64,000 nt of DNA from Planctomycetota bacterium (GTDB taxonomy: Bacteria > Planctomycetota > Planctomycetia > Gemmatales > Gemmataceae), in the NCBI GenBank assembly GCA_016873225.1, contig VGXS01000001.1, positions 186,001-250,000 of the forward strand, in the 5' to 3' direction. Below are positions 36,823-46,077 of the stretch, one piece after another. Numbering within the stretch: position 1 is the stretch's first letter; the number at the start of each line of letters is the position of its first letter. The position numbers and the translations under genes are program-made. The notes beneath the pieces are model-generated. The model was not told the origin of the DNA and searched no databases. It was given only the letters and a program-made list of their open reading frames with translations.

Positions 36823-38244
36823 ATGGAAACGCCCATCATGAGCGTCCCACTCTCCCCGCAAAGCGCCGCCCGCCTGGCCGCCCATGACCAAGGCCACCTT
36901 CTCCGTTGCCTGTCCGGTGCCGGCCCGGGCTACGCCGAAAGCCTCGAGTCGCTCGACCCCGCCCTTCTGGCGAGCCTGTTCAAGGGTGAAGGGCTCGCCT
37001 CGCCCCCGGACCTGACCAGCTTGGAACCGCCGCCCGTGGTGCCCGCCGGGGCCGATGCCGCCGCCCGTGCCGCCGGCGAAAAGGCACTGCGCGCCGGGCA
37101 GGTGGCCGTGGTGCTGGTGGCGGGCGGCCAGGGGACCCGCCTGGGTTCCGACCAGCCCAAGGGATGCTTCCCGGTGGGCCCGGTCTCCGGCGCGACGCTC
37201 TACCAAATTCATGCCGGGAAAGTGCTGGCCCTTGGGCGGAAATACGGGAACACCCCCGTCTTCCTCATCATGACCAGCGCGGCCACCGATGCCGCCACGC
37301 GCGACTTCTTCAGGGAACACGGGCATTTCGGACTCAACCCCGAGGATGTCTGGTTTTTCCGCCAGGGGGAAATGCCCGCCGTCGACAGGCAAACGGGCCG
37401 GATCCTGCTTGAGGAGCCGGGCAAGCTGTTCACCGCGCCCGACGGCCACGGCGGCTGCCTGGCGGCGCTGTCCCGGCAAGGCTGGCTCGACAAGCTGGCC
37501 GCCCGCGGCGTCAGCGACCTGTTCTACTTCCAGGTTGACAATCCCTTGGTTGCCATTGGCGATCCGGTATTCATTGGCCGGCATGTGCTGGCGGGCTCCC
37601 AGGCCACAAGCAAGGTGATTTACCGCCGCGACGCTTCTGAAAAGCTTGGCGTGTTCGCGCTCTCCCGCGGCCGCTGCCACATCGTGGAGTATTCCGACCT
37701 TCCCGGGGACATGGGAACCGCCACAACCGCTGGTGGCACGCTTCTGTTCGGCGCGGGCAATCCGGCGATTCACCTGTTCAGCGTGCGTTTTTTGGCGCGC
37801 GCCGCGGCGGGTGACAGCCTCATGCCCTACCACGCCGCGTTCAAGAAGGTGCCGTTCTGGTCGGTTGAAACCGGACATGTGAGGCCCGAGACAGAAAACG
37901 CCGTCAAGTTCGAGAAGTTCATGTTCGATGTGCTGCCGCACGCCGAACCCTGGTTGCTGGTGGAAACCCCTCGGGACGACGAATTCGCGCCGCTCAAAAA
38001 TGCCCGGGATGCCGACAGCCCCGAAGAAGTGCGCGCCGCGCAGTCCCGCCTCGCGGCGCGCTGGCTCGCGAAGGCCGGAATCCGGGTGCCTGTCGACGCG
38101 GCGGGCCATCCGGCCGCACCCCTTGAAATATCGCCGCTGGCGGCGCTGGAATCCGCCGACCTCGACGCCTCCCGCCTCAATCGGAACGATTGGTCCGTTC
38201 CACTGTTCCTTGGTCCTGATGGTTACTGGAAGGAATCCCGATGA
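36823..38244 (+). CDS. UDP-sugar pyrophosphorylase (UAP1/UGP-type uridylyltransferase)
   Basis: The 473-residue nucleotidyltransferase has the UTP-binding loop VLVAGGQGTRLGSDQPKGCFPVG, a YFQVDNPLV motif with a metal-binding Asp, and MPYHAAFKKVPFW with a catalytic-type Lys. The layout matches eukaryotic-like UDP-N-acetylglucosamine pyrophosphorylases, which are found in some Planctomycetes and differ from GlmU. The preferred substrate (N-acetylglucosamine-1-P, glucose-1-P or galactose-1-P) cannot be decided. A second ATG at 38-bp-spaced position 36838 is possible. It overlaps the next gene by four bases, so both serve cell-envelope sugar supply. Confidence 0.9.
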   Translation: METPIMSVPLSPQSAARLAAHDQGHLLRCLSGAGPGYAESLESLDPALLASLFKGEGLASPPDLTSLEPPPVVPAGADAAARAAGEKALRAGQVAVVLVAGGQGTRLGSDQPKGCFPVGPVSGATLYQIHAGKVLALGRKYGNTPVFLIMTSAATDAATRDFFREHGHFGLNPEDVWFFRQGEMPAVDRQTGRILLEEPGKLFTAPDGHGGCLAALSRQGWLDKLAARGVSDLFYFQVDNPLVAIGDPVFIGRHVLAGSQATSKVIYRRDASEKLGVFALSRGRCHIVEYSDLPGDMGTATTAGGTLLFGAGNPAIHLFSVRFLARAAAGDSLMPYHAAFKKVPFWSVETGHVRPETENAVKFEKFMFDVLPHAEPWLLVETPRDDEFAPLKNARDADSPEEVRAAQSRLAARWLAKAGIRVPVDAAGHPAAPLEISPLAALESADLDASRLNRNDWSVPLFLGPDGYWKESR

Positions 38245-39338
38245 CGAATCCCGCCTCGGCCCCCCGCGCGCTCATCATGGCAGGAGGAGGCGGCACCCGC
38301 TTCTGGCCCCGCAGCAGGCAAAACCTGCCCAAGCAGTTCCTGGCCATGCGCGGCGACCGCTCGCTTCTGCAGGAGACAGCCGACAGGCTGGAAGGTTTGG
38401 TCGCCGCGCGCGACCTCATGGTGATCACCGGCAAGGCCCATGTGGGCCGCACCCGGGAGCAGTTGCCCGGTGTTCCCGGCGACATGATCATCGGGGAACC
38501 CACCGGCCGCGACACCGCTCCCTGCGTGGCCCTGGCGGCCGCGCTTTTGGCCCGCACCGACCCCGACGGCGTGTTCTTCACCTGTCCCGCCGACCATGTG
38601 ATCGAGCCCGCGGGCATGTTCCGCAAGGCGCTGCAGGCCGCCGCGCAGGTTCTGCAAGACCATCCCAACGCCTTTGTCACCATCGGCGTGCCGCCCACAT
38701 TCCCCTCAACCGGCTATGGCTATATCCACCGCGGGGAAAGCATCGGCTCAAGGCTTGGCGTGGAGGCCTCCAAGGTGAGGTCGTTCAAGGAGAAGCCGCC
38801 CGTGGAAACGGCGCGCCAATATGTCGCCTCGGGCGAATACCTCTGGAACGCTGGCATCTTCGCCTGGAAACCCCGGGCCGTGCTCGAGGCCCTCGGCAGG
38901 CACAAGCCCGCGTTGCGCGAGGGCGTTTTGAAAATCGCCGAAGCCTGGGATGGCCCCAACCGCGACTCCGTGATGGCGGAGATATTCCCCACCCTTGAGA
39001 AGGTTAGCGTGGATTACGCGCTTTTGGAAAAACATGACGAGGTCGTGGTGCTGGGAGCGCCGTTCCAGTGGGACGATGTCGGCAGTTGGCTCGCACTCGA
39101 ACGCCTGAATCCGCAGGATGCCCATGGCAACACCGTGCAGGCGGACCATGTGGGCGTGCGCACGAAGGGCTGCGTGATCGTGGCCCCCAAGGGACGCACC
39201 GTGGCCACGCTGGGGGTGGAGAACCTGCTCATCATTGAGGATGGTGATTGCCTCTTGATCGCCCGCAAGGAGGACGAAAGCGCGGTGAAGGAAGTGGTGG
39301 AGGAACTGAAGCGCGCGGGCAGGGCCGACAAGCTGTGA
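38241..39338 (+). CDS. manC: Mannose-1-phosphate guanylyltransferase
   Basis: This 365-residue enzyme makes GDP-mannose from mannose-1-phosphate and GTP. The pyrophosphorylase signature ALIMAGGGGTRFWPRSR, the FLAMRGDRSLLQ and EPTGRDTAPCVALAA motifs, the FTCPADHVI metal site, and the ERNAGIFAWK-like EYLWNAGIFAWKPRAVL motif are present. There is no phosphomannose isomerase domain, so it is the single-function short form. Its ATG overlaps the pyrophosphorylase stop by ATGA, and its stop overlaps ruvX by GTGA. Confidence 0.94.
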   Translation: MTNPASAPRALIMAGGGGTRFWPRSRQNLPKQFLAMRGDRSLLQETADRLEGLVAARDLMVITGKAHVGRTREQLPGVPGDMIIGEPTGRDTAPCVALAAALLARTDPDGVFFTCPADHVIEPAGMFRKALQAAAQVLQDHPNAFVTIGVPPTFPSTGYGYIHRGESIGSRLGVEASKVRSFKEKPPVETARQYVASGEYLWNAGIFAWKPRAVLEALGRHKPALREGVLKIAEAWDGPNRDSVMAEIFPTLEKVSVDYALLEKHDEVVVLGAPFQWDDVGSWLALERLNPQDAHGNTVQADHVGVRTKGCVIVAPKGRTVATLGVENLLIIEDGDCLLIARKEDESAVKEVVEELKRAGRADKL

Positions 39339-39766
39339 GCCCGCCGGGGAAGGTGCTGGCGGTGGATCCCGGCGAGCGCCGGGTGGGGTTCGCGATCAGC
39401 GATCCGGAACGCAAGTTCTCGTTCCCGCTCAAGCAGCTTGAGCGGAGCACCCCGGCGCGGGACGAGGCGTTCCTGAAGGCGCTGGTGGATGAGGAAAGGC
39501 CGGTCCTTTTGGTGGTGGGGTTGCCGCTGCGGGGACTTGGCGAGGAAGGGGAATCGGCGCGCAGGGCGCGGGAACTGGGCGACTGGATCGCGGATGTGAC
39601 GGGCTTGCCGATCGTCTACCACAATGAAAGCTACACGACGAAGCATGCCGAGCGCTTATTGTGGAGTTCCGGTCTGTCGCATGGCCAACGAAAGGCCCGC
39701 CGCGACGCCATCGCCGCGCAGGTCCTCCTGACCTCCTGGATCGAGGCGGGCGGGCCGGAGGAGTGA
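39335..39766 (+). CDS. ruvX: Holliday junction resolvase-like YqgF/RuvX
   Basis: This 143-residue RNase H-fold protein is linked to Holliday-junction resolution and 16S rRNA processing in the YqgF family. Acidic active-site residues are visible in AVDPGERRVGF (Asp11), the NESYTT Glu and the KARRDAIAAQVLL Asp. LVVGLPLRGLG is the family core strand. The start is GTG 39335, overlapping the manC stop by GTGA; the open frame continues upstream only inside manC. It ends the nucleotide-sugar operon. Confidence 0.9.
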   Translation: MSPPGKVLAVDPGERRVGFAISDPERKFSFPLKQLERSTPARDEAFLKALVDEERPVLLVVGLPLRGLGEEGESARRARELGDWIADVTGLPIVYHNESYTTKHAERLLWSSGLSHGQRKARRDAIAAQVLLTSWIEAGGPEE

Positions 39767-40025
39767 AATACAGTTCGCTAATCACCAAGTTAGATATATT
39801 ATCCAACAATCGACATAATGATTAATAAATATTATTTAATATAATCTAAAATATTTTTTATTCGTTTTCAAGAGCCTCCAGACAACCCAATACAATCCCA
39901 AATCTTGGCATAAAAACAATTCTACAAAGCCTTTTGTCTAATGTTTTGCGATGTTGACAGATCAAGATAAATCAAATAAATAAGATTATATTAATTTAAG
40001 GCAATGAGTGCTTGAGGCGCATTAT
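39767..40025. other. AT-rich intergenic region upstream of the GYF pair
   Basis: Bases 39770-40025 are strikingly A/T-rich compared with the rest of the window (long runs such as TTAATATAATCTAAAATATTT). No coding frame is convincing. It probably carries the promoter of the GYF-domain genes, and it coincides with a composition change that extends into them. Confidence 0.5.
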
Positions 40026-43000
40026 ATGTCTGAATTTTTCCTGTCACGCGGAGGCAAGACCTCTGGCCCATTCACCATGGAGCAAATCAAGGGTTTTTCA
40101 GAATCAGGAAAACTTTTGGAAGCCGACCTGATCAGGAAAAACCAAGGACCTTGGCTACCCGTGACTCAGGTCAAGGGTTTGAAAGTCAACTCCGCCTCGC
40201 CTTCTACAGTTCGTTCCCAAGTTATGCCTCCCCCGCTTCAACCAACCAGCCAGCCAGTTTCCCAATCAACCAATTCATTGCCCCCCAACATGGATTCATC
40301 ACCTAAATCCAAGTCTTCGGGTTCAAGGTTGTTAACGGTTGGATTCTTTATTTTGCTGCTCGCACTTGGTGGAATAGGCGCATACTTGTACTCGAAGGGC
40401 GGGGGTACCTTACTGGTCATCGGATTTGGCGGATCCAATCCCTACAACGATTTCGCATCAACTTATGGCGCCAATCGGAAGGCTGAATGGGACAAACTGG
40501 TTGCCGGGAAAAAAGTGATAGGAGACCTTTCTGGCAAGGCCTTGGATGAACTTGAAAAAGTATTTAAGAAAAAAGCCAACTTGAAAACCCTCGCTGAGAC
40601 CGGCCCAGACATTTTCAAGGCCATCAAGACCCAAGGACTGGCCAAACTTGGAAAAGTTGTCGCCGGTGATGACGCCATCGATCTCTACACCAAGGTCGTC
40701 GCCAAAACAAACGAGTATTTCACCTCCCGCGAAGCGCCCAAAATCGCAACCGATTCGACATCACAGGAGGATATGGAATCTCGCCAAGCTGAAAAAATAC
40801 GGTTTAATGTTCTTCCCTTTGGCTATTTTGATTATTTCTCGTTCAACGACCGACCCTTCGAGGAAATCCCCGCATTCATGACTATCGCCACCGAAGAAGA
40901 ACGAAAGGGACAAATCGAGTATCTGCTGTGCCTTCCCATTGGCCTTGAAGGCAAGGGCACGGTTCCGCCAAAAGTTTCCGATTTCGCTGTCGAGGCCTTG
41001 GACAAGGATTCAAAGGTGATCAAACAAGGCCGTATTTACTCGAAAATACCCTTGCTGCTGGGCAAGGTGGTGGAAGTAAAGGCTTATCTTTCCTTTGCCA
41101 ATCCCCAAGATGTCGACCGAATTTCCAAGTTTGTCGTGGTGAAAAAACCTGACGAGGCATTTCTCGCCTTTGTCGGAAAACTCCAGAAGAGCCTCGAATC
41201 AGGGGCCGTCAACGAAATCAGGAACCTCGTGAGAACCATGAAGCCGGGGTGGGACAAAAAGTTCATTGAAATGGCCGATGCAAGCCTGAAGGACGGCAAA
41301 ACAACGACACGACTCGGTATCGTCGCCGGGCTCGATGAATTGCTGAAACGCAATATTGATGCTGAATCTTTTGGGATATTGGAAAAGCTTATTGCCGATG
41401 AAGATGCCGCGGTCGCGCGCGAGGCAATCTCCGTTGGAGACGATATCCAGCCATGTCCCCAGCCCATCATCCAGAAAATCATGTGGGCCGCTTCCAACAG
41501 GAAAGATGAGGCGAAGAAGGCCGCGGTGGATTTCATTCAGAAACTCGATCCGAAGGTTCCGGACAATATTTCCCTCTTCCTCAAGGAAATTGAAAACACG
41601 GACCCAGGCATCAAGGGGATCGCCTCGGTGTTTTTGGCCAAGGCGCCTCTCGAGGCAAAACAGAACATGGATTTGGGATCGAGGCTGATTAAATCAGACC
41701 AAGAGGAAGTTGCCGGTGCAGGCCTGACCATGATCCTGAAACAGGCTGAATCCGAGCGTCCCAAGGTCTTGCAAGCAACCATTCCGATGCTGTCAAGCAA
41801 ATTCGACACCTGCAGGTCTCTTGCTGAAAAGGGCTTTGATGGGTTCGCTCCTTTCACCTCCGCAGACTTGGCCAAACTGGCTGATGGACTATCCCTTGAG
41901 GCAGCGGAACCCAAGTTGCGCATCCTTCGAGTCATGGCGGAACTGAAAGGTGACGCCAAATCCATGGCCCCAAACATCGTCAAGATGTTCAAGGATCCAT
42001 CCGAGATGGTCAGGATCGGAGCCATTTCTTGCCTTGGATCCATACAGCCCGAATTTGAAAAGGTTTCGGCCTACCTGTTCGAGGTGGCCAAGGATAAAAC
42101 CCCATCCGTCAAGGCGGAGGCGATCAAGACGATTCCGCTCATTGGGAGGGACCCCAAAACCGTGGAATTGCTGTTTGACAGTGTCGGTGATCCCGACCCA
42201 CTGGTTGCCAAGGCGGCCATCGAGGGATTTTCGAGGCTCAAGCCTCCTGTAAACAAGGATGACCTTCCAGTCATTGGCCCGCGATTGTCCAGTACCTCGA
42301 TTGCCATCAGGAAACAGGCTTTCACGGCGCTGGTGGGAACCGCCGAAGCGGGTGTCGTCTATGCCAAGGAGGTCGGCGCGGCACTCGACGACACGGATCA
42401 GGATATCGTCCTGTCCGCTATCACTTGCGCGATGAAATACCCTGACAAGGTTGATAATGGACAAAAGAAGGTGGAATCGTTGCTTGCGGATAAATTCCTT
42501 GCCTTGTCCGACGAAAAATACGCGATCGCCTGCCTTGATTACCTTGAATTCTTCGGCCCAAAGGCATCAACAGTCATTCCCACCCTCCGGCGCATGTTCC
42601 AAAACGGGCAGCATAATCAAAAAACCCAAAGTGCCCTGAAACTCACCAAGGCGATTGGCAAGGAGTGCCATGTCCTCATTCCAGAACTAACCAGGATGAT
42701 AACCAAACCACAAATTCTAGGTTTCGTCACCAATCAGCAAGAGGCAAAGACACTTGCAGATCTGATCCTCAAGGCGAACAACAACATGGCATTGAGAGAT
42801 GCGATGGCCGCCACAGGGGAGCAGGGCGCTACCGCACTCTCGCGCAACCTGCTTGATCCCGATCCCGTGGTGAAGGGATTCAGCCTTCTCGCGCTCGAGG
42901 CGATGGGCCGGGATGCCAAGCCCGCGATGGCCATGATCTATCGTTCAACCGTGCCGGCCAATGAAAAGAACAGGGCCATTCTTTTCATTGCCCAGGTTGT

Positions 43001-43040
43001 TTACGGCAGGTTGCAAACCGCAACCGGTGTCAAGAATTGA
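40026..43040 (+). CDS. GYF_2-domain membrane-anchored HEAT-repeat protein
   Basis: This 1004-residue protein starts at ATG 40026 with a GYF_2-like domain (1-55; FFLSRGGKTSGPFTMEQIKGF, WLPVTQVKG). A Ser/Pro/Gln-rich linker (56-100) and one transmembrane helix (about 102-122, LLTVGFFILLLALGGIGAYLY) follow, then a large soluble part. From about 430 on the sequence is a chain of HEAT-like helical repeats (for example KAEAIKTIPLIGRDPKTVELL and KGFSLLALEAMGRDAKPAM). GYF_2 domains bind proline-rich peptides. It is likely a membrane-tethered scaffold; the function is unknown. It forms a pair with the next gene 33 bp downstream. Confidence 0.8.
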   Translation: MSEFFLSRGGKTSGPFTMEQIKGFSESGKLLEADLIRKNQGPWLPVTQVKGLKVNSASPSTVRSQVMPPPLQPTSQPVSQSTNSLPPNMDSSPKSKSSGSRLLTVGFFILLLALGGIGAYLYSKGGGTLLVIGFGGSNPYNDFASTYGANRKAEWDKLVAGKKVIGDLSGKALDELEKVFKKKANLKTLAETGPDIFKAIKTQGLAKLGKVVAGDDAIDLYTKVVAKTNEYFTSREAPKIATDSTSQEDMESRQAEKIRFNVLPFGYFDYFSFNDRPFEEIPAFMTIATEEERKGQIEYLLCLPIGLEGKGTVPPKVSDFAVEALDKDSKVIKQGRIYSKIPLLLGKVVEVKAYLSFANPQDVDRISKFVVVKKPDEAFLAFVGKLQKSLESGAVNEIRNLVRTMKPGWDKKFIEMADASLKDGKTTTRLGIVAGLDELLKRNIDAESFGILEKLIADEDAAVAREAISVGDDIQPCPQPIIQKIMWAASNRKDEAKKAAVDFIQKLDPKVPDNISLFLKEIENTDPGIKGIASVFLAKAPLEAKQNMDLGSRLIKSDQEEVAGAGLTMILKQAESERPKVLQATIPMLSSKFDTCRSLAEKGFDGFAPFTSADLAKLADGLSLEAAEPKLRILRVMAELKGDAKSMAPNIVKMFKDPSEMVRIGAISCLGSIQPEFEKVSAYLFEVAKDKTPSVKAEAIKTIPLIGRDPKTVELLFDSVGDPDPLVAKAAIEGFSRLKPPVNKDDLPVIGPRLSSTSIAIRKQAFTALVGTAEAGVVYAKEVGAALDDTDQDIVLSAITCAMKYPDKVDNGQKKVESLLADKFLALSDEKYAIACLDYLEFFGPKASTVIPTLRRMFQNGQHNQKTQSALKLTKAIGKECHVLIPELTRMITKPQILGFVTNQQEAKTLADLILKANNNMALRDAMAATGEQGATALSRNLLDPDPVVKGFSLLALEAMGRDAKPAMAMIYRSTVPANEKNRAILFIAQVVYGRLQTATGVKN

Positions 43041-43073
43041 CATCGGCGGAATCCAACCTACGGAAAATACGCC

Positions 43074-44663
43074 ATGGCAACGGAATGGTATGTCTTCAAG
43101 AACAACAAGCGGATGGGGCCATTTTCATCCCTGGATCTCAAGCGTCTGGTGACGGCGGGTTCCATCACGATCGACGACCTCGTTTGGAAGGAAGGCACCA
43201 GCGGTTGGGTTCCAGCGAAGTCGATCAAGGGATTGTTCGGTTCGGGACAAACCATCCAACCAACCAAGCTACCGGCGCCATCGCCGCAATTTAATGCTTC
43301 CGACACAAACGAAGATCCATTTCAGTCCAACTCATTTTCTAATCCCGCACCAATTCAGCTCACCCCGCCTTCCTTGTCGGCGGGTTCCAGAGGTTCGTCC
43401 ACGAAAACACCAACGACTGAATCAGGTTTGCAAGGCTCGCTTGCCGATGAACTTCGGAAGCGCCGATCCCAAGCAACCGATGCCTTCCAGCTTTATCGCC
43501 TGTTTTGGTCCAGGATTCTAATCAGTGATTTCCACTTGATCCATGCGACAACATCAGAAGTCGCGCGACTTGAAGCGGCGCCAGTTCCTGTGAACAGTCC
43601 GCTTGCGCAAGATTACGCCAGTTGGCGCCGTTCACTGCTGATGGTTTGCATCCTGGTTCTGGGAATCACACTTCTGTTCACCGGGTATGAGGTGGCCACC
43701 GAGACATTCAATCCCGAAAAGCATATGGTGATCCGCCTGCAGGCCCTTTCATTGTTCCTGTTTCAGGTCGTGGCTTTCCTGCTCAGCATCGTGGCCGCAT
43801 TCAATTGGGCCAATATCAAGGTTTCCAAGGTATTCTCCCGACTTGCATGGGCCTTCCAATTTGCAGGTCCGTTTTTGGTGTTTTTTGCTCCCTTGAGCCT
43901 TTTTGTTTCAAATCCCCTGGTGTTGTTCCAGTTGGGAGTCAGTTCGATCGTGACGCTGGCCCCGAAGATTTTCGGGCTTTTCCCGGGAATCATCAGGTGC
44001 AGTCTTTCGATCAAAACTCTTTTGCCTGAATCGGCGGTGGCGGGGTGGCTCAGCGTGGTCATCGTGCCGATTCACTTTCTTTTCATGCTGGTTCCCGCAA
44101 TCGCAGCCATCCAGTTCTCTTTCATCGTCTTGGGAATCGGCCTCCTTCTCATGGGAGTTGGTTCGTTTGTGACACTGTTTAAATCGAACAGCCTTCTCAA
44201 GCCGACCAGTCAGGAAGAGGCTTCCAGGATCGTCGCGGGAATCAAGCGATTACAGTCGGTTTTCCAGATAAGCGGGATTGGCTGCATAGCGTTTCAAGTA
44301 TTCCGATCCGTTGAAATCACGACGGATATGGCCAACAACCTGCTGCTGTTTGTCTTTTCCTATGTTGGCAATGTGACGCTACTGACAGTCGCCATGTCCG
44401 ATTTCATGCTTGGAATGATTCGAGAGAGCCAGTTGCAAACCGAGGCATTCCTCAAATCAGAACTGCTCATTGATTATCAATCACGCCTTGAACATTTGGC
44501 TGCGTGCGGGTTGACGGATTTCGATTCTGGCGAAATGGAATTTGCCAGTAAAATCAAGGAAAAAGGACTGGAATTGGCCCATAAGGCCTCGGCGGCATCC
44601 GGGGTGATCGGCGCCGAAAGACATGCTGGTGGCATATCAGAAACAATCGACGACTTCGGGTAA
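43074..44663 (+). CDS. GYF_2-domain polytopic membrane protein
   Basis: This 529-residue protein has an N-terminal GYF_2-like domain (about 4-56; WYVFKNNKRMGPFSSLDLKRL, SGWVPAKSIKG), a disordered linker (57-170) and, from about 180 to 450, seven or eight hydrophobic helices (for example LLMVCILVLGITLLFTGYEVA and FLFQVVAFLLSIVAAFNW). The C-terminal about 70 residues are soluble. The shared GYF module with the preceding gene suggests the two act in the same complex. I do not recognise the membrane domain. Confidence 0.75.
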   Translation: MATEWYVFKNNKRMGPFSSLDLKRLVTAGSITIDDLVWKEGTSGWVPAKSIKGLFGSGQTIQPTKLPAPSPQFNASDTNEDPFQSNSFSNPAPIQLTPPSLSAGSRGSSTKTPTTESGLQGSLADELRKRRSQATDAFQLYRLFWSRILISDFHLIHATTSEVARLEAAPVPVNSPLAQDYASWRRSLLMVCILVLGITLLFTGYEVATETFNPEKHMVIRLQALSLFLFQVVAFLLSIVAAFNWANIKVSKVFSRLAWAFQFAGPFLVFFAPLSLFVSNPLVLFQLGVSSIVTLAPKIFGLFPGIIRCSLSIKTLLPESAVAGWLSVVIVPIHFLFMLVPAIAAIQFSFIVLGIGLLLMGVGSFVTLFKSNSLLKPTSQEEASRIVAGIKRLQSVFQISGIGCIAFQVFRSVEITTDMANNLLLFVFSYVGNVTLLTVAMSDFMLGMIRESQLQTEAFLKSELLIDYQSRLEHLAACGLTDFDSGEMEFASKIKEKGLELAHKASAASGVIGAERHAGGISETIDDFG

Positions 44664-44736
44664 AATCCAGTAGCCCCTTCAAGAATTAACTTTTCCCCCG
44701 TGATGTTTTCCCCGTACACATCGATTGGCACCGGCA

Positions 44737-46077
44737 TCACTCCGCAACCAGCCCGTAAGGCGCCGAGCGGTCGACCTGGTTGAGGCACAGTTCGGGGAGG
44801 CGTTCCTCGCTTTCCAGATGCCTGACATCGTGGATCCGCTCCGCCGCCAGACGGGCCAACGACAGCGCCAGTTCGCCCGGTTCCATCATCACCAGAATCA
44901 CGCCCACGGCGTATCCTTGCCGGCGCATGTCGCCCAGCGCCGCGGCGGCCTCCATCGACACCCGCGGCAGCAGGGCCACAAGCGTGGTGTCGCGGGGAAT
45001 CCGGTCGCGACCGGCCGCCAGCAGTTGTTCAAGCGGCAAGCCATCCGTTTTTTCAAGCCGCGCCAGCAGTTCCCTGGCCCTGGCCAATTGATCGTCTGAA
45101 CGGCGCACCGGCAGCACCTGAGGTTCGAGCCTATCGCTTGCCTTCACCGTGGCGTTGGCGCCGGCGGTGTCGGACCTTTTCGTAGGCTCCAACACATAGC
45201 CTTCGCTAAGGATCCTGTCGCGGGCGTCACGGCCGTTGGTGACAAGGCCCACCTGCTGCCTGAGTTCGCAAAGGGCGCCGACAAGGCTGGCCGCCGCCGT
45301 CACCGCAAGGTCGCCGCGCGCCGGTTCACCCTGCGCCGGGTAGCCTTCGGCATGGAAGTCGAGCAAGATGGTGGCGCCCGCGAGGCAACTCGGCTCGAAC
45401 ACCCGGCACTGCAAGGTTCCCGAACGGGCGGTGGCCTTCCAGTGGATCCGGTTGAGCGGGTCGCCCGGGGCATATCCCCTGATTCCCGCCATGCGCGTCA
45501 CATCCTCAAACAGGCGATGAGTGAGGCGGATCTCGCCGATGGGCCTCCGCGAGGCGATGTCGTAACCCGCCAGCGGCACCACCCTGGGCAACACCAGCAG
45601 GAACGCCGGAGGCGCCATGACGCGGAACTTCCGGTACAGGCCGAACAGGTCGCCATTCTCCACCACCAGCGGTCCGATTTGGAAGTAGCCTCGGCGCAGG
45701 CATTCAATGGTGTATTCCAGCGATATCGTTCCCTTGGGCGCCATCATCACCAGGCGCACGCGCCGGCCCTTCACCTTGAGCGAACCCTTGCGGGGATCAA
45801 GCGCCTCGCGGGCCACCAAGTCCTCGAGCAACACCCAGGGGATGGGGGCGGCGGCGTTATTGGAGACAGTGACCCGCATTTTCAGGGTGCCGCCGATCTC
45901 GCGGGTGATGGAGGCGCCGTTGCGCCTGGCCGAAAGGTGGTCGAGCTTGCCCGCGGCAAGGCCCCTGCTGATGAGCACGAGCGCCAAGAGCGCGTACATG
46001 GAATAGGCCAAAAGGCCCGACTCCAGCACAAGCGCGGCCGCGAGGATGAGGCCGGCGACGACAAGCCAGCGGATCAT
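44737..46077 (-). CDS. DUF58 domain protein partnered with MoxR
   Basis: This 446-residue protein has two N-terminal transmembrane helices (5-50) and the DUF58 core with GYAPGDPLNRIHWKATARSGTLQCRVFE at about 205-232. The C-terminal half looks like a von Willebrand-type fold (ATILLDFHAEG). DUF58 proteins are membrane partners of MoxR ATPases in cell-surface or chaperone systems. The start overlaps the MoxR gene stop by four bases. Confidence 0.93.
   Translation of the reverse strand: MIRWLVVAGLILAAALVLESGLLAYSMYALLALVLISRGLAAGKLDHLSARRNGASITREIGGTLKMRVTVSNNAAAPIPWVLLEDLVAREALDPRKGSLKVKGRRVRLVMMAPKGTISLEYTIECLRRGYFQIGPLVVENGDLFGLYRKFRVMAPPAFLLVLPRVVPLAGYDIASRRPIGEIRLTHRLFEDVTRMAGIRGYAPGDPLNRIHWKATARSGTLQCRVFEPSCLAGATILLDFHAEGYPAQGEPARGDLAVTAAASLVGALCELRQQVGLVTNGRDARDRILSEGYVLEPTKRSDTAGANATVKASDRLEPQVLPVRRSDDQLARARELLARLEKTDGLPLEQLLAAGRDRIPRDTTLVALLPRVSMEAAAALGDMRRQGYAVGVILVMMEPGELALSLARLAAERIHDVRHLESEERLPELCLNQVDRSAPYGLVAE

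Noticed and set aside
36700-38109. 469-codon open frame opposite the UDP-sugar pyrophosphorylase.
   Set aside because: Antisense shadow; the nucleotidyltransferase motifs are on the plus strand.
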